Shown here piece by piece: positions 26,109 through 34,470 of a DNA stretch of 47,723 nt. Source of the DNA: Nitrosomonas nitrosa (GTDB lineage Bacteria; Pseudomonadota; Gammaproteobacteria; Burkholderiales; Nitrosomonadaceae); NCBI RefSeq assembly GCF_003051105.1, contig NZ_QAOO01000022.1, forward strand, positions 1 through 47,723. Direction: 5' to 3'. The notes below the pieces were generated by a model. That model ran no database searches. It was given only the letters and a program-made list of their open reading frames with translations, and was not told the DNA's origin. The stretch's first letter is position 1; each line of letters starts with the position of its first letter. Both the position numbers and the translations under genes were made by a program.

Positions 26109-26978
26109 TTAAGCAAAAGGTATTGATATTTCATCAAGTATTTCTTCAATATTTTCATAGTCATCAACAAACCATGGAGTAATTCCTAATTCCATGAGAT
26201 CCAACTCCCTCATGTATCTAACTTTTCTGAAGTACGGCTTTTCTTTTTTTGATGCACCGGATAACGGATTTCTAAATACTGCAAAATGCTGGTTATTGAA
26301 CCCATTTTTACGTGAAACGTCGATCAATCTGCGTAGATTAGGATCAGTCAATGATATTCCAATAAATAATGCAGAATGACTAATCAATAAACTTAATTGT
26401 GCTAAGTTTGCCCATGAATATGGATCAGAGTAAAGCGCGTTGTAGTCATCTTCCGAGAAAATAATTTTCAAATTAGTAAGCTCATTCTTTGACGCATTTC
26501 TTTCTAAAAGACCGTGAGGATGAAGAATTGTTGGCTCATCGTAACTAGCTTTAAATGCTTGCCCCAAAATCGCAACGTTAGGTTCAATAGCATTCTGCAG
26601 AAAAGCGTCTTCGATGAGATCATCAAAGTTGAATGTACAGATATTAGATATTCCAGATTTTGCAATTGCATGGACTGTATTTGAGATGCAGTATTCGCTG
26701 TTATATAAGCAGTCTCTCACAACTTGATTGAACTCAATTCCTGCTTTTTTTCTCGCATAGCGTGCAGCTTGTATATTGCTATGTCCGTTAATAAGCCCGA
26801 CGCTAATTTGGTCTTTCTTCCATATCCTTTTCACAACAGCCTGTGTGAGAGCATCCCAACTTGGCAGTCCACACCCAATTGATATGCCAGCCCCAACAAA
26901 CAGAACTAATCTCTGCTGCCTATTTAAAGTTTTAACTGTTCTAATTTTTCTGATTATGGAAGCTTTAGATTTACTCAT
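26109..26978 (-). CDS. SIR2-like domain protein (289 aa)
   Basis: The protein is a stand-alone SIR2-like (SIR2_2) domain: VLFVGAGISIGCGLPSW (NAD-binding loop, residues 25-41), CTFNFDDLIE (N117, D119), HPHG with the probable catalytic histidine (H155), and FIGISLTDPNLR late in the fold. Such domains in defence systems are NADases that deplete NAD+ after phage sensing (for example ThsA and DSR-type proteins). No SLOG, macro or transmembrane module follows, so it is shorter than ThsA. It is convergent with the TIR gene, with a 206-nt gap. The start lacks an obvious RBS. Function by family only. Confidence 0.8.
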   Translation of the reverse strand: MSKSKASIIRKIRTVKTLNRQQRLVLFVGAGISIGCGLPSWDALTQAVVKRIWKKDQISVGLINGHSNIQAARYARKKAGIEFNQVVRDCLYNSEYCISNTVHAIAKSGISNICTFNFDDLIEDAFLQNAIEPNVAILGQAFKASYDEPTILHPHGLLERNASKNELTNLKIIFSEDDYNALYSDPYSWANLAQLSLLISHSALFIGISLTDPNLRRLIDVSRKNGFNNQHFAVFRNPLSGASKKEKPYFRKVRYMRELDLMELGITPWFVDDYENIEEILDEISIPFA

Positions 26979-27415
26979 ATTTGTTTATTAATTCAATACC
27001 AGAGGTCTTATTCTGAACCAACCTAGTTTTTCCTGAGGGTTTTTAGTTTGAGCCAAGCTGTATCAGCTGATTACTTTAGTTCGCGATAATATGGTATTTC
27101 ATATTTTCCAATGAAAAATTTCACATTGAGCCTAGCTACAATTATTCTTGAAACAGTTATTTTATCCATTACGTGTACGTCATAATTTCAAGAAACTCCG
27201 ATGATTCCAGAAGATTTGGACACTTTACCTACATGTTCAACCACTAAAATATTCAAATTAAAATAACCATTTAGAACCACAACCACAAGAGCCTTCGGCG
27301 ACGCTATGGGCTCGATAATCTGAAAGCGTCGCAATCCTACAAAGCGCCCTCGGTCATTCATTGGCCCTGGGCGTTTTGCTTTTTCTGTCTTCCATTAACG
27401 ATAGAAGGTACACCC
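26979..27415. other. Gap at the left side of the integrative element
   Basis: The left part is AT-rich and noncoding. Base composition shifts near 27280 to a more GC-balanced sequence that continues to the integrase, so the left border of the integrative element may lie here. No att repeat could be identified by eye. Confidence 0.4.
27341..27376 (+). terminator. Hairpin with T-rich tail before the first element gene
   Basis: AAAGCGCCC pairs with GGGCGTTTT (one G-U pair), with GGTC/GGCC able to extend the stem inside the loop. A T-rich run follows (to about 27385). It stands about 40 nt before the ATG at 27416. It may end transcription from outside or act as a leader attenuator. Confidence 0.5.
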
Positions 27416-27814
27416 ATGCTCATCCTCAATGATCCTTCCCTGGTAGGTCGCATTGCCGATTCTGATATTCGCAGTCTGGCACAGCAAAGATTCTCGGAGA
27501 TATGTGGGATCGAACCCTACGACTACGACACCCACGGCTACATGATCGTAGTGGAACCTGGCGATAGCGTCGAAGTCCTGGAGCAGGAAGTCGGCTGGCC
27601 CATACTGCGCAATTTCTTCGACGACACACGTTATGGCGAACCGGATTTCTCGCCTTCCTTCGAAGCGCTAGAGGAACATGCCAATTGCTACGAGATGGTT
27701 TTCATCTTCAACGATGAAGGCTTTTGCGTCGCTCTGTTTATCCCGAAGCAACCAGGCATCGATGGCGACTTGTTGGCGATGTGTGCCGAATACGCAGCAA
27801 TCGAACAGCCCTGA
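27416..27814 (+). CDS. Conserved element protein, unknown function (132 aa)
   Basis: ATG 27416 follows GAAGGTACACCC, with AGAAGG as RBS. The acidic product contains FSEICGIEPYDYDTHGYMIV, then a stretch around VEPGDSVEVLEQEVG and EMVFIFNDEGFCVALFIPK. Proteins of this kind recur in proteobacterial integrative elements near antirestriction genes, but no function is established. It heads a run of five small genes leading to ArdB, all on the plus strand. Codon use is more GC-balanced than in the defence island to its left. Confidence 0.65.
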   Translation: MLILNDPSLVGRIADSDIRSLAQQRFSEICGIEPYDYDTHGYMIVVEPGDSVEVLEQEVGWPILRNFFDDTRYGEPDFSPSFEALEEHANCYEMVFIFNDEGFCVALFIPKQPGIDGDLLAMCAEYAAIEQP

Positions 27815-27842
27815 ATCCCCTCATCCCGCCTCCCCGGGTAGC

Positions 27843-27875
27843 AGTTTTCCAGCATTCCAGTTTTTCAGTTTCTCC
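27843..27875. repeat. TTCCAG-type dispersed repeat, site 1
   Basis: The spacer between two element genes has CAGTTTTCCAG, CATTCCAG and TTTTTCAG in tandem. Similar groups recur at 30140-30222, 30312-30335, 32428-32491 and 36159-36178, always between genes of the element. Confidence 0.5.
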
Positions 27876-27952
27876 CTCCACCTCCCACCCCTGGTTTCCT
27901 GCTGGGAACCCAACGATTTTTCATTTCCGTATCACTTCTATAGGAGACATCA

Positions 27953-28309
27953 ATGGAAACACCTTTGCATTCGCTCGTGGCCGACATTGTAGCTATGCTC
28001 GATCCAAGCTTACGGGAAGACTACGAAGAACGCGCAGCCATCATGGAGTACGAGGCCAATCTGGAGCGAGCCCATGCTGAATGCCTAGCGCTAATCGATC
28101 TGTTGCGTCGTCATCCCTCAATATTGATCGATGTGACAATCCTGCAGGTTGAATTAGCAGGTGCGATCCAATACTGGCTGACGACCGATCTCGATTCTGC
28201 TCGTCAATATCTGGCTGATATCGGCGGTGTAGAGAGGGGCATTCCCGATCTGGCAGCCGTCATCAAGCAGCAATACGGCAATATCGCAGTCCTGACAACC
28301 TTCAAGTAA
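27953..28309 (+). CDS. Conserved element protein, unknown function (118 aa)
   Basis: TATAGGAGACATCA precedes ATG 27953, a clear RBS. The product is acidic and helical, with DYEERAAIMEYEANLERAHA in the first third and QVELAGAIQYWLTTDLDSAR in the middle. No domain was recognised. It is separated from the preceding gene by a 138-nt spacer that carries the first TTCCAG-type repeat. Confidence 0.6.
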   Translation: METPLHSLVADIVAMLDPSLREDYEERAAIMEYEANLERAHAECLALIDLLRRHPSILIDVTILQVELAGAIQYWLTTDLDSARQYLADIGGVERGIPDLAAVIKQQYGNIAVLTTFK

Positions 28310-28387
28310 TCGGTAGTTGCGGTTCTTACGCCATCTTATATGAAAGCAGCAACCAATCATCAACATCAATATTAAAGGAGTTCCAAC

Positions 28388-28918
28388 ATGAAACGCACTC
28401 GATCCAATGTGCCCAATCCCGACATACGGATTCTGAAGGTGAGTTCCTGCAGCTCACTTTCCGGTAAATCAACCCTGACCTATCAGGTGGGGTGCAATGC
28501 TGAATCCAATATCTGCTTCCGGGTAACAGACAATACTGGCGGTGGGTTCTTCAACGATGAGTGGGTAGCGTTCGATGCCATACAGCAAGCATTCGATAAG
28601 CAACCCAAAAGCAGACCCATCGTATCGCATATCTTGCTTGCCCTGTTCGAAGGTCGCTCCCTCAATAGCCCAGCTTTCTTGCTGGCAGTATTGCAAGCGG
28701 AAGGATTGGTGAAACCGCTGGGCGATAAAAAACGGGGTTATGAGCGTACCGATCCTGCTGGGTTTATGGCGGAGATCAGAAAGCGCATCAATACGGCTGT
28801 TGATAAGAAAGTAGAGGAGGGCAAACAACCCTCTGAATCCACTGTTCAGCCAGCCAAACGCGGTAGGAAAGCTGCCTCTCAATCTTCCACGGAAAACGCT
28901 ACCGCTCCTACCAACTGA
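28388..28918 (+). CDS. Conserved element protein with basic tail (176 aa)
   Basis: TTAAAGGAG lies 10 nt before ATG 28388. The N-terminal 120 residues look globular, with FRVTDNTGGGFFNDEWVAFD and IVSHILLALFEGRSLNSPAF. The last 40 residues are low-complexity and basic (PAKRGRKAASQS), as in proteins that touch DNA nonspecifically. No family was recognised. Similar proteins occur in the same gene neighbourhood of other integrative elements as far as I recall, without known function. Confidence 0.6.
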   Translation: MKRTRSNVPNPDIRILKVSSCSSLSGKSTLTYQVGCNAESNICFRVTDNTGGGFFNDEWVAFDAIQQAFDKQPKSRPIVSHILLALFEGRSLNSPAFLLAVLQAEGLVKPLGDKKRGYERTDPAGFMAEIRKRINTAVDKKVEEGKQPSESTVQPAKRGRKAASQSSTENATAPTN

Positions 28919-29135
28919 GCGTTGGAGTTAAATTCCGTAGGTGAGTTGACGCTCTAGTGCCTAACACCAAGAAGCACAAGGGTTTTCTGGCTTCGCAATG
29001 AAGCAACCCTGCAATACCGAGCCTATACCGATCCCGTTTCAAGATTTTCCTCATCGTGTCTTTCCTGTTTGTTTTCTGTGAGTTCGTTCTTTCCACCTTC
29101 ATTTGAACCATCAATCTCTAGGAGAAAAATCATCG

Positions 29136-29306
29136 ATGGCAACCACTACCACCCTCGTCATGATCACTTTGCTGTGCCTTTTATTCAGCAGTACCCGGCT
29201 GTTTGGTCTCGTCGGTTTAGTTGCACTGATCAAGCTCTACCCCGTGTTTTTCATCGTGATGCTCGTTCTGGCGGGTGTCATTTTCTATTTCATTCACTAC
29301 CACTAA
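29136..29306 (+). CDS. Small two-helix membrane protein (56 aa)
   Basis: AGGAGA precedes ATG 29136 by 14 nt. The 56-residue product is almost entirely hydrophobic, with two predicted transmembrane helices (LVMITLLCLLFSS and LYPVFFIVMLVLAGVIFYF). An upstream ATG (29103) in the same frame lacks an RBS and adds a hydrophilic stretch, so the shorter form is preferred. The function is unknown. Confidence 0.5.
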   Translation: MATTTTLVMITLLCLLFSSTRLFGLVGLVALIKLYPVFFIVMLVLAGVIFYFIHYH

Positions 29307-29319
29307 AGGAGTCATAACC

Positions 29320-29469
29320 ATGCAATACCAAAACTATCTACTGGATGCGATCAATGAAGTCCTCACCTGGGATATCCCGGATGAAGCCTTGCCGGATGCA
29401 GTCATCGCTCAGGCCAGTCTAATGGCGAGAATGAATCCTGAGGAAATCATGCAGCTATCTTCAGACTGA
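29320..29469 (+). CDS. Small acidic conserved protein (49 aa)
   Basis: AAAGGAG at 29305-29311 precedes ATG 29320, 13 nt after the previous stop, indicating co-transcription. The product, with INEVLTWDIPDEALPDAVIA and MNPEEIM, is a short acidic helical protein. Sequences like this recur beside ArdB/KlcA genes in integrative elements, so a real gene is likely. No function can be given. Confidence 0.5.
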   Translation: MQYQNYLLDAINEVLTWDIPDEALPDAVIAQASLMARMNPEEIMQLSSD

Positions 29470-29693
29470 TTCCGCCACTTTCAGTCCCGTCTATTGGCTG
29501 CATCTGCTTTTTCCCTCCTCCCTACTTCCTCCCAACTTTTTCCATAGCAACCAACACGATATCCACCCACTGTGGAGGCTTTTGCACGTCTGGAGAAAGG
29601 GCATCAACGCGGGAGCAGTGCATGTACTTGTGCTGCTCCAATCCTACTATTTTTTATTTTTTTGCTATTTTTTTATGTAAAGAGGAGCTAATC

Positions 29694-30113
29694 ATGAACA
29701 GTAATACCATGATCACACGCCAGTTGGTCGACGATGAACAACGTATCGAACAGACTGCCCGGTTGTTTGGCATTCATTTTCCCCTGAGGCTGGAACCCGC
29801 TGTGTATGCTTTGGCAGGGAAGCTATCTCCCGATTACAACGGTGGTTACTGGGAGTTCTACACCCTGAGCAATGGTGGCTTCTATATGGCACCGTATGCA
29901 GACCAGGATTTCCAGGTGATCTGTCACAATGGCTATGCAGGCGATCTGTCCGCCGATGCCCTGGGAATCACCGTATGCCTCTACGCCTACAGCCATCTGT
30001 CGTTTAGCGATATTGCCGGGTTTGCCGAGACGTGCGCCCAGCAGTACCACTGGCTGCGGGAGTACATGCTGGATCACCCGGAAGCGCAGAGCATTCTCGC
30101 CGCGATCGACTGA
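29694..30113 (+). CDS. ArdB/KlcA-family antirestriction protein (139 aa)
   Basis: The product carries the hallmarks of the family: LFGIHFPLRLEPAVYALA, the central YNGGYWEFYTLSNGGFYMAP, and SADALGITVCLYAYSHLSFS. ArdB/KlcA proteins counter type I restriction during conjugative entry, apparently without touching DNA methylation. The start at 29694 follows AGAGGAG by 6 nt; an upstream in-frame start at 29622 adds an unrelated hydrophobic stretch and is rejected. It closes the small-gene run of the element. A type I-like hsdM fragment and a DUF262 protein lie 14 kb to the right, so the host region once had a restriction system of the kind it opposes. Confidence 0.85.
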   Translation: MNSNTMITRQLVDDEQRIEQTARLFGIHFPLRLEPAVYALAGKLSPDYNGGYWEFYTLSNGGFYMAPYADQDFQVICHNGYAGDLSADALGITVCLYAYSHLSFSDIAGFAETCAQQYHWLREYMLDHPEAQSILAAID

Positions 30114-30139
30114 CACGGGGGTGGGGGATGCACGGAGCG

Positions 30140-30222
30140 CTGGAATTCTGGAAACCTGAAATCCGGGACGGTGGAGTGCGATACCAGGTATCAGCGTTCC
30201 AGTTTTCCAGTTTTCCAGGTTT
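30140..30222. repeat. TTCCAG-type dispersed repeat, site 2 (inverted arrangement)
   Basis: Left arm GGAATTCTGGAAACCTGAAA and right arm GTTCCAGTTTTCCAG, TTTTCCAGGTTTC are inverted relative to each other (CTGGAAACCTG against CAGGTTT/TTCCAG), about 45 bases apart, so the RNA or single strand could fold. Confidence 0.55.
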
Positions 30223-30311
30223 CTACCCCTGTCCCCAACCGTCACTCTCACCTCCATGAAGATTGATGCAGTGCATGGCAATGTGGACTGCTCACCGTGC
30301 ATGAGTGCAGA

Positions 30312-30335
30312 AATCTGGATTTCTGGAAAACTGGA
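30312..30335. repeat. TTCCAG-type dispersed repeat, site 3
   Basis: AATCTGGATTTCTGGAAAAC, then TGGAA: three CTGGA units in the orientation opposite to site 1. Confidence 0.5.
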
Positions 30336-30551
30336 ACTCTACCCAATTCTTCCCACCATGTTTCTGCTATGTGTGGTCCTATATTTCTTTTTCAGGTAGA
30401 AAACCCATCAAAAGTAAAAAATAGGCTAATATCTGATTGATACACCGACAACGGTGAGTTACTGGAACCTGTCTTATTACGCATAGAGCATAATGAAGAC
30501 ATTCACTTCAGTGAAGTCAAGAAGGCAGCTTAAAAAGCCGGATTATTTATT

Positions 30552-32273
30552 ATGTTTATTACTGTTCAGTATCCCATACTGGATTACCGCTTCTTTCAAT
30601 CAAGTCCTGCCCGAACCGAAAGACCTAAATGGCCAGAACCTTCTGCCAAGGAGGTCGTTCGCTATTTCGGGCCAGTGATGAGTCGCAATGCCATTGTCTA
30701 TGGCCCGTGGGATAGCGAGCAGAAGTATTGCGATGTCCATGGTGTACTTAATTTATGCGGTATGGGCGAATCGCACTTCTTTCATTTACTACATCAGTCA
30801 CCCTATCAATCCAGAATCCTATTCAGGCGATTTCAATCGGATGGCCGCTTTTCAGTCAAGTTTGATATTGGTTTTAATGATCGCTTTGAAGAGGAAATAA
30901 CAAAAACAGCTGATGCCCTCGATAAGGAGCAGTTTTATCGACATATCAGCCGCTACCTCCTGTGTCCGCTGAGAGTCAAGGTTGGGGGGAAATTATCTCC
31001 CTATTTACCCTTAATTGATGCGGGCAAACATCTGCGCAATGCCTACTTCTGGTCAACCTATAACGGTGCGCCAAAATCATTTAATCCTAGAGACTTAAAC
31101 TACCAGGTTGAAGATTGCGAACCACAAATCATCATACAAATCGAATCGCATGCATTAAATCTCAAGTTCTTTGAAGAGCAAAAAGTAGAAATGCCTGAAC
31201 TGGCAGCAGAAGGTGTTCACCTGTATTTTGACTACATGCCCTATCAACAGAACGGCAGCAAATATGAGACAAAGTTGTGGATCATTACCAGCGATGACAG
31301 CAAAAACAAACTGCCGGTACTTTCAAAAGACTTTAAAAACTATAGCAGTCCTATTCGTTACTTACGCAAAAACCTCCTGAAGATACATCAGGAAAAAAAT
31401 GCTGTTAAGAAATTGCTGGAAGTATTAAGCGGTAACGATTCCCGCGATATTGATGCAACAGGAAAAGAAAAAATATTTTATTACTTGCATAAGAAATTAT
31501 TAAACCTTTCAAAAGTGCATCGTAATGCACAGCCGCAATACAAGCTGGTAGAACTGGCTTTTAAATTGACTGAAGCCTGTCATGGTACAGAAAGCCTGAT
31601 TGACCAGCTGCAGGGGGTCAATGAGTATCTGGCCTGGATGGAAAAAACAAACGTTCCTGAGAAGCAGCCCATTGTGGACTATTTGAACAGGAACAAAACG
31701 CTAATCGATGAATTTATCAGGGGCGGTACGGTTTTCATTTCCTATAACCACGCCGATGCACTCATTGTCAACGACCTTGCCAGAAGACTCAAGGAGACCG
31801 GTATCACGGTTATTCTTGACTCGCAGGCAATGTTGGCTGGAGCAGAAATTAAGTCCTTCATCACCAAGAGTATCTTATCCTCACAAGCCATCATTTCCAT
31901 TGTTTCAGCATCTAGCCTCCTGTCGGGCTGGGTTGGCATGGAAACCATCAACACGCTTGCATATAAAGAATTCTTTCCCAATACCCAATTTATCCCGTGC
32001 AATATTGATAATGAGTTTTTCGACGATAACTTTGTGGCTAACTCCGTAACCAAAATTCAAAGCCGCATTGATGAAATTGATGGGATCATTGCAGTACAGA
32101 ACAAGCAGGGGATAGATTCCCTGAATTTCAATGAAGAAAAAACCCGCTTACACTATCTGAAGAGTAACCTCAGTAACATAGTCGGTCATCTCAAAGGAGG
32201 CTTATGCATTGATATCAGCTCCGGAAACCTGGCTATCAATTTTCCGAAAATAGTTGAAGCTATCAGGGCTTAA
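30552..32273 (+). CDS. TIR effector with large unrecognised N-terminal region (573 aa)
   Basis: Residues 392-520 are a TIR domain: the strand GGTVFISYNHAD, DLARRLKETGITVILD, AIISIVSASSLLSGW and the helix VGMETIN with the probable catalytic Glu (E464). The N-terminal 390 residues match no domain I can name; they have a short conserved-looking opening (QYPILDYRFFQSS), a mixed alpha/beta part with HFFHLLHQSPYQSRILFRRF, and a helical region before the TIR. This layout (sensor first, TIR last) is usual for NAD-consuming defence effectors. It lies inside the integrative element between ArdB and the replication genes, so it may protect the element's host. The start has no strong RBS. Confidence 0.75.
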   Translation: MFITVQYPILDYRFFQSSPARTERPKWPEPSAKEVVRYFGPVMSRNAIVYGPWDSEQKYCDVHGVLNLCGMGESHFFHLLHQSPYQSRILFRRFQSDGRFSVKFDIGFNDRFEEEITKTADALDKEQFYRHISRYLLCPLRVKVGGKLSPYLPLIDAGKHLRNAYFWSTYNGAPKSFNPRDLNYQVEDCEPQIIIQIESHALNLKFFEEQKVEMPELAAEGVHLYFDYMPYQQNGSKYETKLWIITSDDSKNKLPVLSKDFKNYSSPIRYLRKNLLKIHQEKNAVKKLLEVLSGNDSRDIDATGKEKIFYYLHKKLLNLSKVHRNAQPQYKLVELAFKLTEACHGTESLIDQLQGVNEYLAWMEKTNVPEKQPIVDYLNRNKTLIDEFIRGGTVFISYNHADALIVNDLARRLKETGITVILDSQAMLAGAEIKSFITKSILSSQAIISIVSASSLLSGWVGMETINTLAYKEFFPNTQFIPCNIDNEFFDDNFVANSVTKIQSRIDEIDGIIAVQNKQGIDSLNFNEEKTRLHYLKSNLSNIVGHLKGGLCIDISSGNLAINFPKIVEAIRA

Positions 32274-32639
32274 CCTGTACTGAAAACACTGCGCTTACCC
32301 AATAGCATCAACACTTGCAAGCAGATAGATAGAGAGATGAAATGTCACGGAGGATGTATCACCGTGATGTTGTCGCATGTGGCTCTTTGAGGAAAGCTGA
32401 GAGCAGAACCCAGCTCAGGTTCAGTTGTCGGAAACCTGGATTGCTGTGCATGCGAGTGTCAGTTTTCCAGTTTCCCAGATTTCCACTGCTTCGCCACTTC
32501 GTCGGAAAAACCGTATCAATATCGAGGCAGTAGTAACCACTCGACAAATTCATCTTCCTGCATGCTTCAGATTTTATTTTTTTACCTTTAACTACAACTT
32601 TGCTTTATCCTTCGACCTAAAACGATCAGGAGCATAGGC
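32274..32639. other. Gap with a TTCCAG-type repeat; no gene seen
   Basis: Short ORFs on both strands are not convincing. The region carries repeat site 4 and then an AT-rich stretch leading to the start at 32640. Confidence 0.4.
32428..32491. repeat. TTCCAG-type dispersed repeat, site 4 (inverted arrangement)
   Basis: GGAAACCTGGATT on the left and CAGTTTTCCAG, TTTCCCAGATTTCC on the right, about 25 bases apart and in inverted orientation, as at site 2. Confidence 0.5.
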
Positions 32640-32930
32640 ATGCTTAGAACAATGTTTTTCGTCTTCTGCATTGGCTTCACATCTGCAGGTCATGCAGACA
32701 AACAAAAAGAAGAAACCCGAATCTATCAAACAGATTCGCTCGGCACTATCCAGGCGGATAGACCGCATTTTATCATTCAAAAGGATGGGCGGGTTTTACC
32801 TACCGACAGCATCGGCACAAGAGATAGCACCAATCCGAATCAATACCGAATCATCGGTGATCGAATCTATGAGACAGATTCTCTGGGTACGATCAAGCAC
32901 GATAAATCAATGAAGATCAAACAAGAATAG
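32640..32930 (+). CDS. Exported small protein with TDSLGT repeats (96 aa)
   Basis: ATG 32640 follows CAGGAGCATAGGC (AGGAG at 32629-32633). A signal peptide (LRTMFFVFCIGFTSAGHA) precedes a mature part of about 77 residues with three copies of a short motif: IYQTDSLGTIQAD, VLPTDSIGTRDS and IYETDSLGTIKHDK. The repeats are spaced about 25 residues apart and probably form beta hairpins. Similar short repeat proteins exist in other proteobacteria without known function. It is surprising as cargo of a replication/defence element. Confidence 0.6.
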   Translation: MLRTMFFVFCIGFTSAGHADKQKEETRIYQTDSLGTIQADRPHFIIQKDGRVLPTDSIGTRDSTNPNQYRIIGDRIYETDSLGTIKHDKSMKIKQE

Positions 32931-32998
32931 AGGCCCAACCATAGCATTCAGTGTTGTGGTGATCATCCTGAAAACATTCAATAACATTAATATACAAA

Positions 32999-33862
32999 AT
33001 GAATCCACATCAAATTATGCCAGAAGAAGAAATATTCGTTAACCTTGAGCAAGAGAGCTGTACAGTTGATGAAGCTGTAGCCAAAATGCTCGGTTGGCTG
33101 CGACCTCCAATACACAGGAGGATTATTAAAGTCACGCCATACGGAGAAATTCCACCTGCTTATTTACCGACGATGCGGCATCTACCAATGCCCCTTGACG
33201 AATTGCTAACACAGCAACGAGAAATGACAAGAAGCGAGTTTCTCGATGCATGCGTTATATACAAATCATACGAAGCTATTGAAGAAAAGGAGAAAAAAGT
33301 AATCGAATGCGATGAAAGGATAAGGAAAGCTAGCATTTATTTACGTGCAATAAAAAAAGAACTAACAAACAAAACATCGATGCTGGTTATCGATCAGGAG
33401 GCAACGGATGAAACTGGTGAACTCCACATAACTCTCGACAGCCTCGATCAATTTGCACGTGAAAAATTTGGCATAGCACTTCTCGATTCTTTAGAGCCTA
33501 TTAGTTCGACTGAAAACAATCCAAGTACGGCTCAGTCACCCATCCCACCTGATACTCAAACCACTAGAGATAGCCATCAGGATAATAAAAAGCTTTCAAG
33601 AATGCAGCAGCAAGAACACGCTGTGTTAGAGATAATTAAAGAACTTGGGCATAACCCGAAATGTTTACCAGTTAACACACCTGGTAAAGCTGGAGTGAAA
33701 GCAGAGGTAAGAAAACGCCTAGATGGACATCCATTATTCAAGGGTTCTACAATATTTGAAAAAACATGGGAAAGATTAAGAAGTCGTAAAGAGTTGGTAT
33801 ATGCTGATGAAGTCTCCTTCCCCCAAAAAAATACCATGGGGGATACTTGCGGGGGAGGATAA
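32999..33862 (+). CDS. Unknown element protein, possible regulator (287 aa)
   Basis: The N-terminal 120 residues (VDEAVAKMLGWLRPPIHRRI, then GEIPPAYLPTMRHL) are unrecognised. Residues 90-125 are charged and helical (YEAIEEKEKKVIECDERIRK), likely coiled coil. A disordered Ser/Thr/Pro linker (about 165-200) leads to a C-terminal segment with QQEHAVLEIIKELGHNPKCL and TIFEKTWERLRSRKEL, which looks like a small helical DNA- or protein-binding domain seen at the ends of phage/ICE hypothetical proteins. The RBS is weak. It precedes the primase gene by 56 nt, so it may be part of a replication unit. Confidence 0.55.
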   Translation: MNPHQIMPEEEIFVNLEQESCTVDEAVAKMLGWLRPPIHRRIIKVTPYGEIPPAYLPTMRHLPMPLDELLTQQREMTRSEFLDACVIYKSYEAIEEKEKKVIECDERIRKASIYLRAIKKELTNKTSMLVIDQEATDETGELHITLDSLDQFAREKFGIALLDSLEPISSTENNPSTAQSPIPPDTQTTRDSHQDNKKLSRMQQQEHAVLEIIKELGHNPKCLPVNTPGKAGVKAEVRKRLDGHPLFKGSTIFEKTWERLRSRKELVYADEVSFPQKNTMGDTCGGG

Positions 33863-33918
33863 ACTCAGTTTTATTATTCGCATCATTTTCAACAACGGCA
33901 AAACGCTGATAAGAGGAA

Positions 33919-34470
33919 ATGATGAAAAATCAACCCCCAGAAATTCTTAGTAAAAAACCATTGGCAGAGTGGCTTGGATCGATTACTACGTTCAAGGGCT
34001 TTACAGGTACCCGACCCGACCAAGAGTATGAAAACATAACGTGGCTTGAAGCTTGTCATGTGATATGCCCTGATAAACCCGATATTATTGAGGATAAAAA
34101 ACAGGGCAAATATTTTATCCCCTGCCTGCTCAAGGAAGCCCCACTGGTAGGCAATACGCTGGACGCTGCCATCAAAAATGGCCAACCCACCACTGGCAAG
34201 ATGCGTTCAAAGTATCACGTCACTGAAGCCTCAATGCTCGTCATGGATATCGATGGGCTGTGTGAAAGTGATTTCATCGTCGGCCTGAACAAAATGGCAA
34301 ACGATGGGCTTACATTCTTGGCCTACACTACGTTTTCCCATGGTAGTCCTGACAAACCAGGTATGCGTGTCCGTATTGTCATACCAGTGGATCGTCCATT
34401 AACATCCGAAGAATATACCCTAGCATGGCATGGCTTTGTTCAACGCTATTGGCAGGGAGAATCAAAATGA
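33919..34470 (+). CDS. Primase-like (AEP/RepB-type) protein, N-terminal half of a split replication gene
   Basis: AAGAGGA lies just before tandem ATG codons at 33919 and 33922. The 183-residue product has KYHVTEASMLVMDIDGL, with the D-x-D typical of archaeo-eukaryotic-type primases, and RVRIVIPVDRPLTSEEYTLAW. In related element proteins this region continues into a helicase within one chain; here a TGA at 34468-34470 stops it at QRYWQGESK while the continuation (VDTSGSNLYQQQGT) lies in the next frame. The start of the second part, ATG 34467, overlaps this stop (ATGA). Either a natural coupled pair or a frameshifted single gene. Confidence 0.6.
   Translation: MMKNQPPEILSKKPLAEWLGSITTFKGFTGTRPDQEYENITWLEACHVICPDKPDIIEDKKQGKYFIPCLLKEAPLVGNTLDAAIKNGQPTTGKMRSKYHVTEASMLVMDIDGLCESDFIVGLNKMANDGLTFLAYTTFSHGSPDKPGMRVRIVIPVDRPLTSEEYTLAWHGFVQRYWQGESK

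Larger units (their letters stand above)
30114..30551. other. Gap between ArdB and the TIR fusion gene, rich in TTCCAG-type repeats
   Basis: No gene is supported here. The spacer contains two repeat clusters and a palindrome-like stretch near 30172-30192 (CGATACCAGGTATCAGCG). The stretch at 30400-30550 is AT-rich and may hold the promoter of the next gene. Confidence 0.4.

Noticed and set aside
29823..30302. Minus-strand ORF opposite ArdB
   Set aside because: It overlaps a well-supported gene and a repeat-rich spacer, and has no recognisable domain or RBS.
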